A program made the position numbers and the translations under genes. A model generated the notes under the pieces. It was not told the origin of the DNA. It did not search any database and saw nothing but the letters and a program-made list of their open reading frames with translations. Source: SZUA-117 sp964630795 (lineage in GTDB: Bacteria > Pseudomonadota > Gammaproteobacteria > Steroidobacterales > Woeseiaceae). From it: a DNA stretch of 35,202 nucleotides. Numbering within the stretch: the stretch's first letter is position 1; each line of letters starts with the position of its first letter. Below, one piece after another: positions 23,639-31,701 of this stretch. The DNA is taken from contig CAZVWF010000020.1 of NCBI GenBank assembly GCA_964630795.1, positions 1 to 35,202 on the forward strand. The letters are read 5' to 3'.

Positions 23639-25303
23639 TCACTGGGACTCAGAGAAAGGCGCGGCTTTGCGGACAACGGGCGGCCGGAAATTCGGGAATG
23701 TTGCCTCAAACTGCGCATTCTTGTCGTTGTACATGAGCAGGGCCTTGGCCGTACCGCCTCGCCAAACGTCGTACTCCCCGACAGCGTTCCGGTCGAAGAA
23801 CCCGGTCAGCCGCGCATCGAGATCGGCGAGTACAGCCGCGTGATCAGGCCGGTTAGCCAGGTTCACGGTTTCACCAGGATCCACGGTCAGATTGTAGAGT
23901 TCAGGGGGGCCACCGAAGAGCCGCTTGACGTATTTCCATTCCCGTGTAGCGACCGCGCGCACCGTGATGTATTCGAAGTAAGCCGTATCGAGCCCGTCCT
24001 GGGTTTCATCCCGCAGGGACGGAGCGAAGCTGCGTCCGGGTGAGTTTTCGATTTCAATGTCACCCATGCCGACTAAATCGAGCAACGTCGGGAAAACATC
24101 GACCTGGTTGATCACCCGCTCGGAGCGGTGTCCTCTAGGTACAACGCCAGGGTAACGAACGATCAGGGGAACACGCATATTCTCCATGTACGCCGGATGC
24201 GGCTGAGCGTACGAGCTATTTCCCCAGAGCCCGTGTTGTCCAAATGCAGAACTCTGGTCGGACGTGAAGATAACGAGTGTATTGTCGTCGAGTCCTTGCG
24301 CTGCCAGCGCTGCAAGTACGCGGCCAACGCCGTCGTCAAGCATGCTCATTTGCGACGCCAGGTGAATCATCGCCGTCCGGTTGTTCAGTGCAGCGATGGT
24401 CTGCCATGGCCACGATTCCTCGGCCATGGCGGTCGCTTCGTCCGGTTCATCGGTGCCCTCATACCACCACTCACCACGTTCCGCCAGCAGAGCCTCCACG
24501 TCCGAATACTCAATCGCCAGTCGGCGCAGGGCAGGATTAACCGGTTCCTGCGGGAAACGCGGGACGTTGTTGCGGTAGTACTCGGCGTAACGATTCTTCG
24601 GCTCTTCCAGTACGAGAGGCGGCAAGTTGTACGGTCCGTTATAGGACAGGTAGAGAAGAAACGGCTGGTCCGGCGTCTGCGATGCCAGGAAGTCCACCGC
24701 TTTGCGTGTCCAGAAATCGGTCAGGTGTTCGTCATCGAGTACATAGGTGTCACCGTTGTCAATGACCTCTACACCGTGGAATGAGGTGGTATGGCCGGTC
24801 CCGAACGTTACCCAGTAATCGAAGCCCAGTTGTGGTGACTCGGCCTCACCGAGGTGATACTTGCCAATCATCGCCATGGCATAACCGGCCGCATCGAGTG
24901 TCGCCGGCAAGTTGCGAAACTCCTCGATGGCATTCCAGTCATCAACCTCGAATGTCGATGGCAAGGCATTGTGCACACCATGCTGCGACGGCATCAGGCC
25001 GGTCATCAGCGAGGCGCGTGTCGGCGAGCAAACGCCGCTGGCGGCAAATGCCTGTGTAAACAACATGCCCTGCTTTACAAGCGCATCGATATTCGGTGTT
25101 TTGATATCGCTATTGCCATAGGCGCCCAGCAGCTTCTCGCTCTGATTGTCGGTAACGATCAGAACCACGTTGGGGCGCTCTGCCGCGGCCACCGGGAAAC
25201 AATTGAGGGACACAAGGACCAGGCAAGCCAGCTTCTTNNNNNNNNNNACCTGGTTGTACTCGGTGTCGGTGAGCGTGATGGCCAGCTTCTTGAAGAGGTT
25301 CAT
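23639..25303 (-). CDS. Exported sulfatase (type I, formylglycine), N-terminus broken by assembly gap
   Basis: Arylsulfatase-family hydrolase of about 510 residues. ERPNVVLIVTDNQSEKLLGA starts the mature part. CSPTRASLMTG is the C-x-P-x-R motif whose cysteine is converted to formylglycine, GKYHLG follows, and FTSDQSSAFGQHGLWG holds further metal ligands. Just before the mature part, KKLACLVLVSLNCFPVAAA looks like a Sec signal peptide with a start lost in the gap. Ten Ns (25238-25247) interrupt the frame. Upstream of them, the residues following the ATG at 25303 (MNLFKKLAITLTDTEYNQ) do not look like part of the same signal peptide. Those residues may come from a joined contig, so the true start is unknown. 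It should cleave sulfate esters in the periplasm; the substrate is unknown. A separate TPR-sulfotransferase lies about 3.4 kb away. Confidence 0.85.
   Translation of the reverse strand: MNLFKKLAITLTDTEYNQXXXXKKLACLVLVSLNCFPVAAAERPNVVLIVTDNQSEKLLGAYGNSDIKTPNIDALVKQGMLFTQAFAASGVCSPTRASLMTGLMPSQHGVHNALPSTFEVDDWNAIEEFRNLPATLDAAGYAMAMIGKYHLGEAESPQLGFDYWVTFGTGHTTSFHGVEVIDNGDTYVLDDEHLTDFWTRKAVDFLASQTPDQPFLLYLSYNGPYNLPPLVLEEPKNRYAEYYRNNVPRFPQEPVNPALRRLAIEYSDVEALLAERGEWWYEGTDEPDEATAMAEESWPWQTIAALNNRTAMIHLASQMSMLDDGVGRVLAALAAQGLDDNTLVIFTSDQSSAFGQHGLWGNSSYAQPHPAYMENMRVPLIVRYPGVVPRGHRSERVINQVDVFPTLLDLVGMGDIEIENSPGRSFAPSLRDETQDGLDTAYFEYITVRAVATREWKYVKRLFGGPPELYNLTVDPGETVNLANRPDHAAVLADLDARLTGFFDRNAVGEYDVWRGGTAKALLMYNDKNAQFEATFPNFRPPVVRKAAPFSESQ
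25238..25247. other. Assembly gap (10 Ns)
   Basis: Ten unknown bases mark a scaffold join of unspecified true size inside the sulfatase 5' end. The flanks share an 11-bp word (GCCAGCTTCTT just before the gap and again at about 25281-25291), which could have misled assembly. The true size and content of the gap are not known. Confidence 0.97.
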
Positions 25304-25647
25304 TTTCTCTACCTGTTAAAGACAGCAACTCGGCATTCGGCCGCTGGACGAATCGCCTGTTCGACCCCCGGCCATGATAGCTGAACGCTTCATCCCGCGC
25401 CCGACAGCGGCCTTCGACAGCTAACCAAACCCTGCATTCAGGCAGCACTTGCCCATCAGCAGGTAGTTTATGATCACAACGAAACCTGAAAACCCACCCA
25501 GGCGGAGATGGCAATATGACTCTCTTGCCTGATCGAATGCGCGACCAGGAATCCGCGTGCCCTGAGTGCACCAAAATTATCGCGAGCGTCGGCGCGCGCA
25601 AACGTTAGCCAACGTCTGTATCCAACCCAGCCCTGCGCGGTCGATCC
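25304..25647. other. Intergenic region, no gene seen
   Basis: This 344-bp stretch separates the sulfatase 5' end from the 3' end of the esterase gene. No reading frame in it shows family features, and no strong hairpin or T-run was seen. It lies beside an assembly join, so its true neighbour relationship to the sulfatase is not secure. Confidence 0.4.
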
Positions 25648-26658
25648 TCATGGCGTCCAAACGCCGTAGATATATCGCAATCCACGCGACCATGCGGCGG
25701 GCCCAATCGACAAGTGGGTTTCGTCCGGTAGATTGTACTCATCGACCCTGAGACTCGGGTAGTTTCTCGACTTCAGCTTGCCTACAAATTCGGGCGTAAT
25801 CGAAGCCATCCGCGGGTAGCCATATTTCTCATACCCGTCGACCAGCGCCACAATGTCCTCCTTCGCCGGACCTTCCGCATCATCCAGCAAAGCTTGCGAT
25901 TGAGCTTTCAAGAGTTCAACTCGCTCAAGCCCGCCGGCCGTTACAAACACCGTTGCGTCTACGTCTTTGGTGTTCACAGCGAGCGCTTCTTCCCATCGCC
26001 AGAATTCATACTCGTTCCACCAAACGGACGGACTGAAAATGATGTAACGCTGAAACTCCTCGGGCTGGGTGAGCAGAACCCAGGCTCCAAACAGTCCGGC
26101 AAGCGAACCTCCACCGATCGTAGAGTCTTCCGGGTCGACAGGGTAGGCAGCTTCGATTGCAGGCTTCAACTCCTCGACAATGAAGCGCAGGAATGCTGGC
26201 CCGCCGCCGGGGATCACCGGCTCCGCGGCAGCACCCACACGACGGAACAACTCCTCCAGTTCTCCGCCCCGGGTCGGCGTCAGGTCCCGGTAACGTTTGC
26301 TCAATGTCCCAACAAGCCCATCGTCCACCGCGTAACCGATACCTACGACATACGCTGCTGGTATCTCGCCCGATATCGCCAGCAAACGCGCAGTGTCCGT
26401 GACAGTGCCAAAAAAACCGTTGGCATCCAGCACATAGATCACCGGATAGGTCTTGCCGGATTCCACGTAGGTCGGTGCGGCCACGAAGATGCGAAATTCT
26501 TCGTCAACGAATTCCGATTCGAAATCATCGAACTCGGCATTGTGCAAGCCCGTCATTGGCATCATCGGGCCCAGATTGTCAGCAGCCAGTGAGTGAGACG
26601 GTAATAACGACAGGGCGAACGTCAATATGGAAAATGCAATTTTGAGGACGCGCTTCAT
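25648..26658 (-). CDS. Exported esterase of the alpha/beta-hydrolase Fes/BesA type
   Basis: A 336-residue protein with a Sec signal peptide (about 1-25, FSILTFALSLLPSHSLA). The hydrolase part has YPVIYVLDANGFFG, then IVEELKPAIEAAYPVD, and GGGSLAGLFG with nucleophile Ser185. IIFSPSVWWNE lies in the position typical of siderophore and ferri-enterobactin esterases, and the catalytic histidine is probably His315 in DETHLSIGP. Relatives cleave siderophore or other acyl esters; the substrate here is unknown. GGAG 8 nt before the ATG at 26658 fixes the start over the longer frame from 26724. It is not overlapped by other genes and is separated by 344 bp from the sulfatase, so it is probably a single transcription unit. 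Confidence 0.85.
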   Translation of the reverse strand: MKRVLKIAFSILTFALSLLPSHSLAADNLGPMMPMTGLHNAEFDDFESEFVDEEFRIFVAAPTYVESGKTYPVIYVLDANGFFGTVTDTARLLAISGEIPAAYVVGIGYAVDDGLVGTLSKRYRDLTPTRGGELEELFRRVGAAAEPVIPGGGPAFLRFIVEELKPAIEAAYPVDPEDSTIGGGSLAGLFGAWVLLTQPEEFQRYIIFSPSVWWNEYEFWRWEEALAVNTKDVDATVFVTAGGLERVELLKAQSQALLDDAEGPAKEDIVALVDGYEKYGYPRMASITPEFVGKLKSRNYPSLRVDEYNLPDETHLSIGPAAWSRGLRYIYGVWTP

Positions 26659-27065
26659 TCGGGGTCTCCGGACTGATGATTCGGATGTGGTGACTGGCTG
26701 GATCAGGAATATCCCTGCCTGCAAACATAATTCAATGCTCTGGGGTATGCTAATCCCGGACCGCGAGATTAATCTGTGCTGAATGAAAGTGACCGGTTTG
26801 GGTCAATAACAGCGATATAACATTTCTCAAATTCTAACACCCATGCCACCAGTATCGCGGGGTACTGCGATCACTGTCGGTCGCCGTTGCTCAATTCTGA
26901 TATTCAAGAAATATTCAGCCATCCGAGGCAAGGAACAGTTCGATCAACCTGCCGGCCAGCTGGCGCATGCCGGATTTCCCGCACACTCGTTTGTCGATGG
27001 GCACCTGTATGCCATGGCTTTGGCCCGGGCTTCCACTGGCGGCCCGGAGCAGCTAAAGTGCGCGC
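26659..27065. other. Divergent intergenic region between esterase and hpt, no gene seen
   Basis: These 407 bp hold the promoters of both the esterase and the hypoxanthine phosphoribosyltransferase gene, but no convincing promoter pair was identified. Short frames on the plus strand lack any family or signal features. Around 26785-26805 the word GTGACCGGTTTGGGTCAATA looks like a degenerate intergenic repeat of the kind seen in many gammaproteobacterial genomes; this is a memory-based impression. Confidence 0.4.
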
Positions 27066-27593
27066 ATGCCGAACCCTGAAACTTTGATTAGCGAGGAATC
27101 CATCCTTGCGCGGGTCGACGAACTTGCGGCCAGGATTTCACTCGATTATTCCGACAAGGATGAAATTGTTCTGGTCGGTGTACTGAAGGGCGCATTCATC
27201 TTTCTCGCCGACTTATCGCGACGTCTGAGTATCCCGCGCCACATCGAGTTCATTGCGGTGTCCAGTTACGAGCAAGGCAGCATGCACAGTGGCGCCGTTC
27301 GCCTGGTTATGGATGTGCGTCGCCCCATCGAGGGGAAGCATATACTGATCGTCGAGGATATCGTCGACACCGGTCACACCCTCCACTATCTCATCGAGAT
27401 GCTGAAGTCGCGAAACCCCGCGTCTATCAGGACCTGCGCGCTGGTTCACAAGGAAGCCTGCACCGAGGTCGATGTCAAAATCGACTACCTGGGTTTTACG
27501 ATCGGTGATGAATGGGTCGTTGGCTACGGACTGGATTTCGATGAGAAGGACCGCACACTACCTTATATCGGCGTGGTGCCGCGGGCGAAGTAA
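27066..27593 (+). CDS. hpt: Hypoxanthine phosphoribosyltransferase
   Basis: A 175-residue purine salvage enzyme that makes IMP (and GMP) from hypoxanthine (guanine) and PRPP in the cytoplasm. The PRPP-binding motif is ILIVEDIVDTGHTL (93-106). VGVLKGAFIFLADL (37-50) holds the second phosphate-binding loop, and SSYEQGSMHSG is the flexible loop. The late WVVGYGLDFDEKDRTLPYIG, with the base-stacking tryptophan region, matches the family, and the length is normal. The ribosome-binding site is weak (AAAG about 8 nt before the ATG). It stands alone; the next gene begins 66 bp later on the same strand and might share its transcript. Confidence 0.96.
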   Translation: MPNPETLISEESILARVDELAARISLDYSDKDEIVLVGVLKGAFIFLADLSRRLSIPRHIEFIAVSSYEQGSMHSGAVRLVMDVRRPIEGKHILIVEDIVDTGHTLHYLIEMLKSRNPASIRTCALVHKEACTEVDVKIDYLGFTIGDEWVVGYGLDFDEKDRTLPYIGVVPRAK

Positions 27594-27659
27594 CCTCCAC
27601 TTCTGATTGCGAGAAATACGAATGTTTTTCGCATGCCGTTCTACGGAATATAAGCCGCC

Positions 27660-28472
27660 ATGGGTATCGAATCCCCATCCAGGGTCGTGGATGTCCCGGC
27701 CAATCGCATTTTTACGAAGGCGAAACCTGTCGCGCCACCGGTCGCAACGTATACCGTTTCCGCCCGCGGCAAGAAACCCGACTACCCGGTGTTTGCCTAT
27801 CTTGGTGAAAACTACGGCAATCTGCGAATCAATGAAATCGACAGCCTGTTCGGATTCGTCGAAAAAAGTACGCTCTATGGTGGCCGGCAGTTCAACCAGC
27901 GGGAATTGTCAGACAAAGACATCCGCGATCTGAATGATGCAGGCATTGGTGTGCGATTGCCGATGTCGAACCACGTGGTCGATCGTCGCGAATACCGACT
28001 GAGTCAGTGGCTGTTAAGCAAATATCACGTACCGGGCAATTCGATCATTTGCACCAATGACGACCTCGCACGCTGGATTCGTGAGGACTTTCCGGACTAC
28101 CGGATCGACGGCAGCGTCATCAAAAACATTACAACACATCGAAGAATCGACGCCGCGATGGAACTGTACGACTCGGTCGTCCTGCCAATGCCGATGAATG
28201 AGAAACTCGAGTTTCTGGCAGAGATCAGTAACAAGGACAAAATCACCTTGTTCGCCAACGCGGGATGCGCGCTAACCTGTCCCTCACGCATGTGTTATGC
28301 CTCAATTTCGGAGCTCAACAAGGGCCGTGGCGGTGAATTTAAATGCTCGCAACCGCTTAAGGATCGCGACCTGCTCGGCATGGTCGATTTTCCCCTGGAG
28401 CCCTACATCGAGCTAGGGTTTCATCGTTTCAAGCTTCTGCGCGCTCGACCGGAGTCCCGTACAGGCTTCTAG
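27660..28472 (+). CDS. U32-like protein with a four-cysteine cluster, function unknown
   Basis: A 270-residue protein without signal peptide. The N-terminal 45 residues look disordered. The middle has repeated beta-alpha units such as PVFAYLGENYGNLRINEI and NSIICTNDDLARWIREDFP. Near the C-terminus are Cys203, Cys207, Cys212 and Cys229 (AGCALTCPSRMCYAS and KCSQ). They are followed by ELGFHRFKLLRARPESRTG, reminiscent of the final FK-x-E-GR-like strand of U32 proteins such as UbiU, UbiV and YhbU, whose cysteines bind a [4Fe-4S] cluster. I infer a TIM-barrel Fe-S protein, but the family match is by feel and the enzyme activity is unknown. It lies 66 bp after hpt and 169 bp before the sulfotransferase gene. 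Confidence 0.65.
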   Translation: MGIESPSRVVDVPANRIFTKAKPVAPPVATYTVSARGKKPDYPVFAYLGENYGNLRINEIDSLFGFVEKSTLYGGRQFNQRELSDKDIRDLNDAGIGVRLPMSNHVVDRREYRLSQWLLSKYHVPGNSIICTNDDLARWIREDFPDYRIDGSVIKNITTHRRIDAAMELYDSVVLPMPMNEKLEFLAEISNKDKITLFANAGCALTCPSRMCYASISELNKGRGGEFKCSQPLKDRDLLGMVDFPLEPYIELGFHRFKLLRARPESRTGF

Positions 28473-28566
28473 GCACGAAACATTCGCGGTCACAGGTGCT
28501 TTCCGTAACTCGCAAATTGTAGGAAAATAAAGCACTTATCATTCAATCCTGATCAGCTCGGAAGAT

Positions 28567-28592
28567 CAGCCGGGCTGCGGCTGGGCCGGCTG
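28567..28592. other. Inverted repeat before the sulfotransferase gene
   Basis: Arms CAGCCGG (28567-28573) and CCGGCTG (28586-28592) surround a 12-nt GC-rich loop, 49 bp before the TPR-sulfotransferase start. It could be a weak terminator of the upstream gene or a regulator site; no T-run is present. The rest of 28473-28641 shows nothing else clear. Confidence 0.3.
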
Positions 28593-28641
28593 ACCAAACG
28601 TACAACGCCACTCGCCGACGACACCCTGGTCCAACATACTT

Positions 28642-30660
28642 ATGCCAAGCACTCATCCGACAGGACGTTCATCGATCCAATCCGTCATCGACGCATTGCG
28701 GTCCCGCAAGCCTGAAGTCGCGGAACGTCTGTGTCGTGAGCATCTCCAGTCCAGTCCTGCGAGTGTCGAGCACCTGCGGTTCCTCGGACACGCATTGATG
28801 CAACAACGTCGCTTCGACGAAGCTGAATCAGAATTCAGAAATGCACTCGGCCTGGCGCCGGATTTTGCGCCGCTGATGGAAGACCTGGGCAGTACTTTAG
28901 CCCAGCAGCGCAAATTCGACGATGCGATCTTGCAATTCGAGCAGGCCATTGCGCACGACGCTGAACTCGTCAATGCCTACAAGAAGCTTGGTCAGGCGCT
29001 TGCTGCCCTGGGACGTGGCGATGAGGCTGACGACGCCTTCAGAATTTTCTTCGATAAAAATCCGGATGTTGGCGCGGTCGCTATAGGCGCCGATCACATG
29101 CGGGCCGGTCGCACGGAAACGGCGATCGAAAGCGCCCAGCAGGCGTTGAAAGATAATCCGGAAAACGTCGATGCTATGCGCTTCCTGGCGTCAATCTATC
29201 TGAAACAAAAGGAAAAGCTGGTTGATGCCGAAGCGCTGCTGCGGCGAGCGACGGAACTGGCACCTGATTTTGCAGGGGCATGGGTCGATCTCGGCCGGGT
29301 AAATATAGAGCGCGCCAATCGTATGGCGGCAATCGAAGCATTCGGCAGAGCGACCGAGCTCGAACCCAGGAACGGATTTGCCTGGGAGCAGCTGGCAACC
29401 GTTACTGCCGGTGCAGGCTATCCCGAGAAGGCCGCCGAAGCCTTCCGCAGGGCAATTGAAGTGGGGCCGGGTATTCCAGGCTTTCACATGGGCTATGGCC
29501 ATGTCATGAAGACGCTCGGCGACCAGGCCGAGTCGCTTCTTGCGTATCGTGAAGCCGTTCGCCTCAAGCCATCATTCGGTGAGGTTTACTGGAGCATGGC
29601 CAACCTCAAGGTGTTCAATTTCGAAGACGAAGAGATCGATGCCATGGAGGAACAGTTGGAGAACACCGAGCTAAAGAAAGACACGGAGGTGCATTTCCGC
29701 TTTGCGCTCGGCAAAGCCCATGAAGACCGTGAGGACTATGACAAGGCCTGGAACTATTACCACAGCGGTAATCAACTCAAACGACCGCTCGTCAGTTATG
29801 ACCCTGCCGACAACAGTGTCCAGCAGGAACAGATACGGGCGCATTTCACCCCCGAATTCCTGGCAGAAAACTCCGGCCATGGTTACCCCGACGAAGGACC
29901 GATATTCATCGTTGGCCTGGGACGATCCGGTTCAACACTTATCGAGCAGATTCTGGCCAGCCACAGCCAGGTCGAGGGTACCGAAGAGTTGTCGGTCCTG
30001 CCTCGGTTGACGGATTCCATGGCCCGGTATCACAGAGATGACAAGCGATTCCCGAAAATCCTGGATTCCATGCGAGCTATCGACTGGCGCGCACTGGGAC
30101 TCGAGTACCTGGATGGCGCCAAACGTTACAGGGTAACTGACAAGCCGATATTCACCGACAAACTGCCGAATAATTTCCCGTTCATCGGTCTGCTCCATCT
30201 GATCCTGCCGAATGCAAAAATCATCAATGCGCGGCGTCATCCGCTGGACACCCTGCTCGGAAACTACAAACAGCTATTCGGTCGCGGCCAGACGTTGACA
30301 TACGACATTTTCGAACTGGCCGATTACTACCGGGAATACTGCCTGACGATGGATCACTGGCATGAAGTTCTGCCAGGCAAAGTGCTTGATGTGCACTACG
30401 AAGAGACGGTGACCGACCTCGAAGGCCAGGTTGCCCGTATCCTGGACCACTGCGATCTGCCCTTTGAGGACCAGTGCCTGCGCTTCTACGAGACCAAGCG
30501 CGCGGTCAAGACAGCCAGTGCGGAGCAGGTTCGCCAACCGATATTCACGGGCGGCATGGGTAAATGGCGCAAGTACGAGAAGCACCTCGATGAGTGGAAA
30601 AATGAGCTGGGTGAAATTATCGATGGATTGCCTGAGGTGGTAAAAAACGCCGGGTCTTGA
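28642..30660 (+). CDS. TPR-repeat sulfotransferase
   Basis: A 672-residue two-part protein. Residues about 10-390 are tandem tetratricopeptide repeats, for example RRFDEAESEFRNALGLAPDF and KFDDAILQFEQAI, each with the usual A-x-F-x-A-L/I spacing. The C-terminal part is a sulfotransferase: the 5'-phosphosulfate loop is FIVGLGRSGSTLIEQIL (422-438). A second PAPS contact is likely in NARRHPLDTLLG (the R-x7-S-like 3'-phosphate region, here with H-P-L-D). It should transfer sulfate from PAPS to a glycan, peptide or lipid acceptor. Members are frequent near TonB receptors in marine and freshwater bacteria, and one lies 1 kb away here. The start ATG lacks a strong ribosome-binding site. The acceptor is unknown. 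Confidence 0.87.
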   Translation: MPSTHPTGRSSIQSVIDALRSRKPEVAERLCREHLQSSPASVEHLRFLGHALMQQRRFDEAESEFRNALGLAPDFAPLMEDLGSTLAQQRKFDDAILQFEQAIAHDAELVNAYKKLGQALAALGRGDEADDAFRIFFDKNPDVGAVAIGADHMRAGRTETAIESAQQALKDNPENVDAMRFLASIYLKQKEKLVDAEALLRRATELAPDFAGAWVDLGRVNIERANRMAAIEAFGRATELEPRNGFAWEQLATVTAGAGYPEKAAEAFRRAIEVGPGIPGFHMGYGHVMKTLGDQAESLLAYREAVRLKPSFGEVYWSMANLKVFNFEDEEIDAMEEQLENTELKKDTEVHFRFALGKAHEDREDYDKAWNYYHSGNQLKRPLVSYDPADNSVQQEQIRAHFTPEFLAENSGHGYPDEGPIFIVGLGRSGSTLIEQILASHSQVEGTEELSVLPRLTDSMARYHRDDKRFPKILDSMRAIDWRALGLEYLDGAKRYRVTDKPIFTDKLPNNFPFIGLLHLILPNAKIINARRHPLDTLLGNYKQLFGRGQTLTYDIFELADYYREYCLTMDHWHEVLPGKVLDVHYEETVTDLEGQVARILDHCDLPFEDQCLRFYETKRAVKTASAEQVRQPIFTGGMGKWRKYEKHLDEWKNELGEIIDGLPEVVKNAGS

Positions 30661-30708
30661 CCGGTAACCACCCGCTGTGGACGCTATGGTCCCGACAATG
30701 CCGCGAAA

Positions 30709-31629
30709 CTAGAACGGCCAGATCTCCAATCCGTGAATCGCATTGCGAATGTCAAGGGACAGGTTGACCGAGAGCAGCGTCTTCGATTCCTGCAGGTCAT
30801 AAAGCGAGACAGTCGACGGTGATGAACCGCCAGCGACGACCCGATCATTCACCAGGCACAGGCCACGAGCAAATCCCTGGCGCGCAACCCCGGAATCCCC
30901 AACCCTTTTGGTGTCAATGTCGTCGGGATCGTATGTCGGCACTTTGACCGCACGGTCCTCCTCACCACTGCGCGATGAATATCGCAAAGCGTCAGCATTC
31001 GTATCGTTAAAGAGAACACCGTCTCGCCAGGGCTGCGCATTATGCGTTCCCGCCGGCAGGGTGGCAGCCATGTAAACAACTTCACCATTGAAATGCAGCA
31101 TGCCTCCCGACTTCATGCCGGACATATACATCCCATGCTCATTGGCATGCACGTTATTCAGGTGCAGCTTGTTCAGGAGTAGTGGGCCGTCATCGCCCGC
31201 TGGATTAAAAACAGACCCGGTAAAATTGAATCGATCGACATCGACATGCAGTGCCCAGAAAAACTTTTTTTCATCCAGTTCAAATCCGAGGATGCTGTCA
31301 AACCCGGTGGAGGTGACATAAAGAACACGCTCATAGATGCATATTTCGTGTGCGTGTTTCAGATAAGGATTACGCCATGATCCGATACGTTTGAAGTCCG
31401 GGGTGTAGGCGAAGAGTTCATCGCTTGCGACGATATAAACTGTTTCACCGTCGATCGCTATTCCACGAAGACCCCTGTCCCAGCCACGCCCCTGCCAGTC
31501 GATCTCGGCCGTATTCCAGTCGATAAACTGGCGTACTTCCTGGTTATCTATGTCGATGACATAGACGCCGCCGTGACTTTCGCCCTGCTGGCTGCCACGG
31601 ACGACAGAGGTCGTGATGAGCTTTACCAT
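30709..31629 (-). CDS. Beta-propeller-like cytoplasmic protein, unknown function
   Basis: A 306-residue protein with no signal peptide. It alternates short beta segments with conserved turn motifs: GGVYVIDIDNQEVRQFIDW, LRGIAIDGETVYIVASDEL, HAHEICIYERVLYVTSTGFD and HNAQPWRDGVLFNDTNAD. The pattern resembles DUF4915/TIGR03032-type propellers, sometimes found beside sulfotransferases and glycan genes. I see no catalytic motif. It is convergent with the TPR-sulfotransferase (48 bp apart) and lies downstream of the TonB receptor on the same strand, but a strong terminator between them makes co-transcription unlikely. The ribosome-binding site before the ATG is weak. Confidence 0.7.
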   Translation of the reverse strand: MVKLITTSVVRGSQQGESHGGVYVIDIDNQEVRQFIDWNTAEIDWQGRGWDRGLRGIAIDGETVYIVASDELFAYTPDFKRIGSWRNPYLKHAHEICIYERVLYVTSTGFDSILGFELDEKKFFWALHVDVDRFNFTGSVFNPAGDDGPLLLNKLHLNNVHANEHGMYMSGMKSGGMLHFNGEVVYMAATLPAGTHNAQPWRDGVLFNDTNADALRYSSRSGEEDRAVKVPTYDPDDIDTKRVGDSGVARQGFARGLCLVNDRVVAGGSSPSTVSLYDLQESKTLLSVNLSLDIRNAIHGLEIWPF

Positions 31630-31649
31630 GCGTTGATTGTAACCCGATC

Positions 31650-31684
31650 AAAGAAAACGGCCGTCCCCGGTAAGGGACGGCCGT
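31650..31684 (-). terminator. Intrinsic terminator of the TonB receptor gene
   Basis: A perfect 11-bp stem, ACGGCCGTCCC (31657-31667) and GGGACGGCCGT (31674-31684), around a 6-nt loop. On the minus strand it is followed by TTTTCTTT. It starts 17 bp after the stop codon of the TonB receptor at 31702. This is the clearest rho-independent terminator in the window and also lies just before the start of the beta-propeller gene. Confidence 0.93.
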
Positions 31685-31701
31685 ATTACGTCGAGATCAG
31701 A

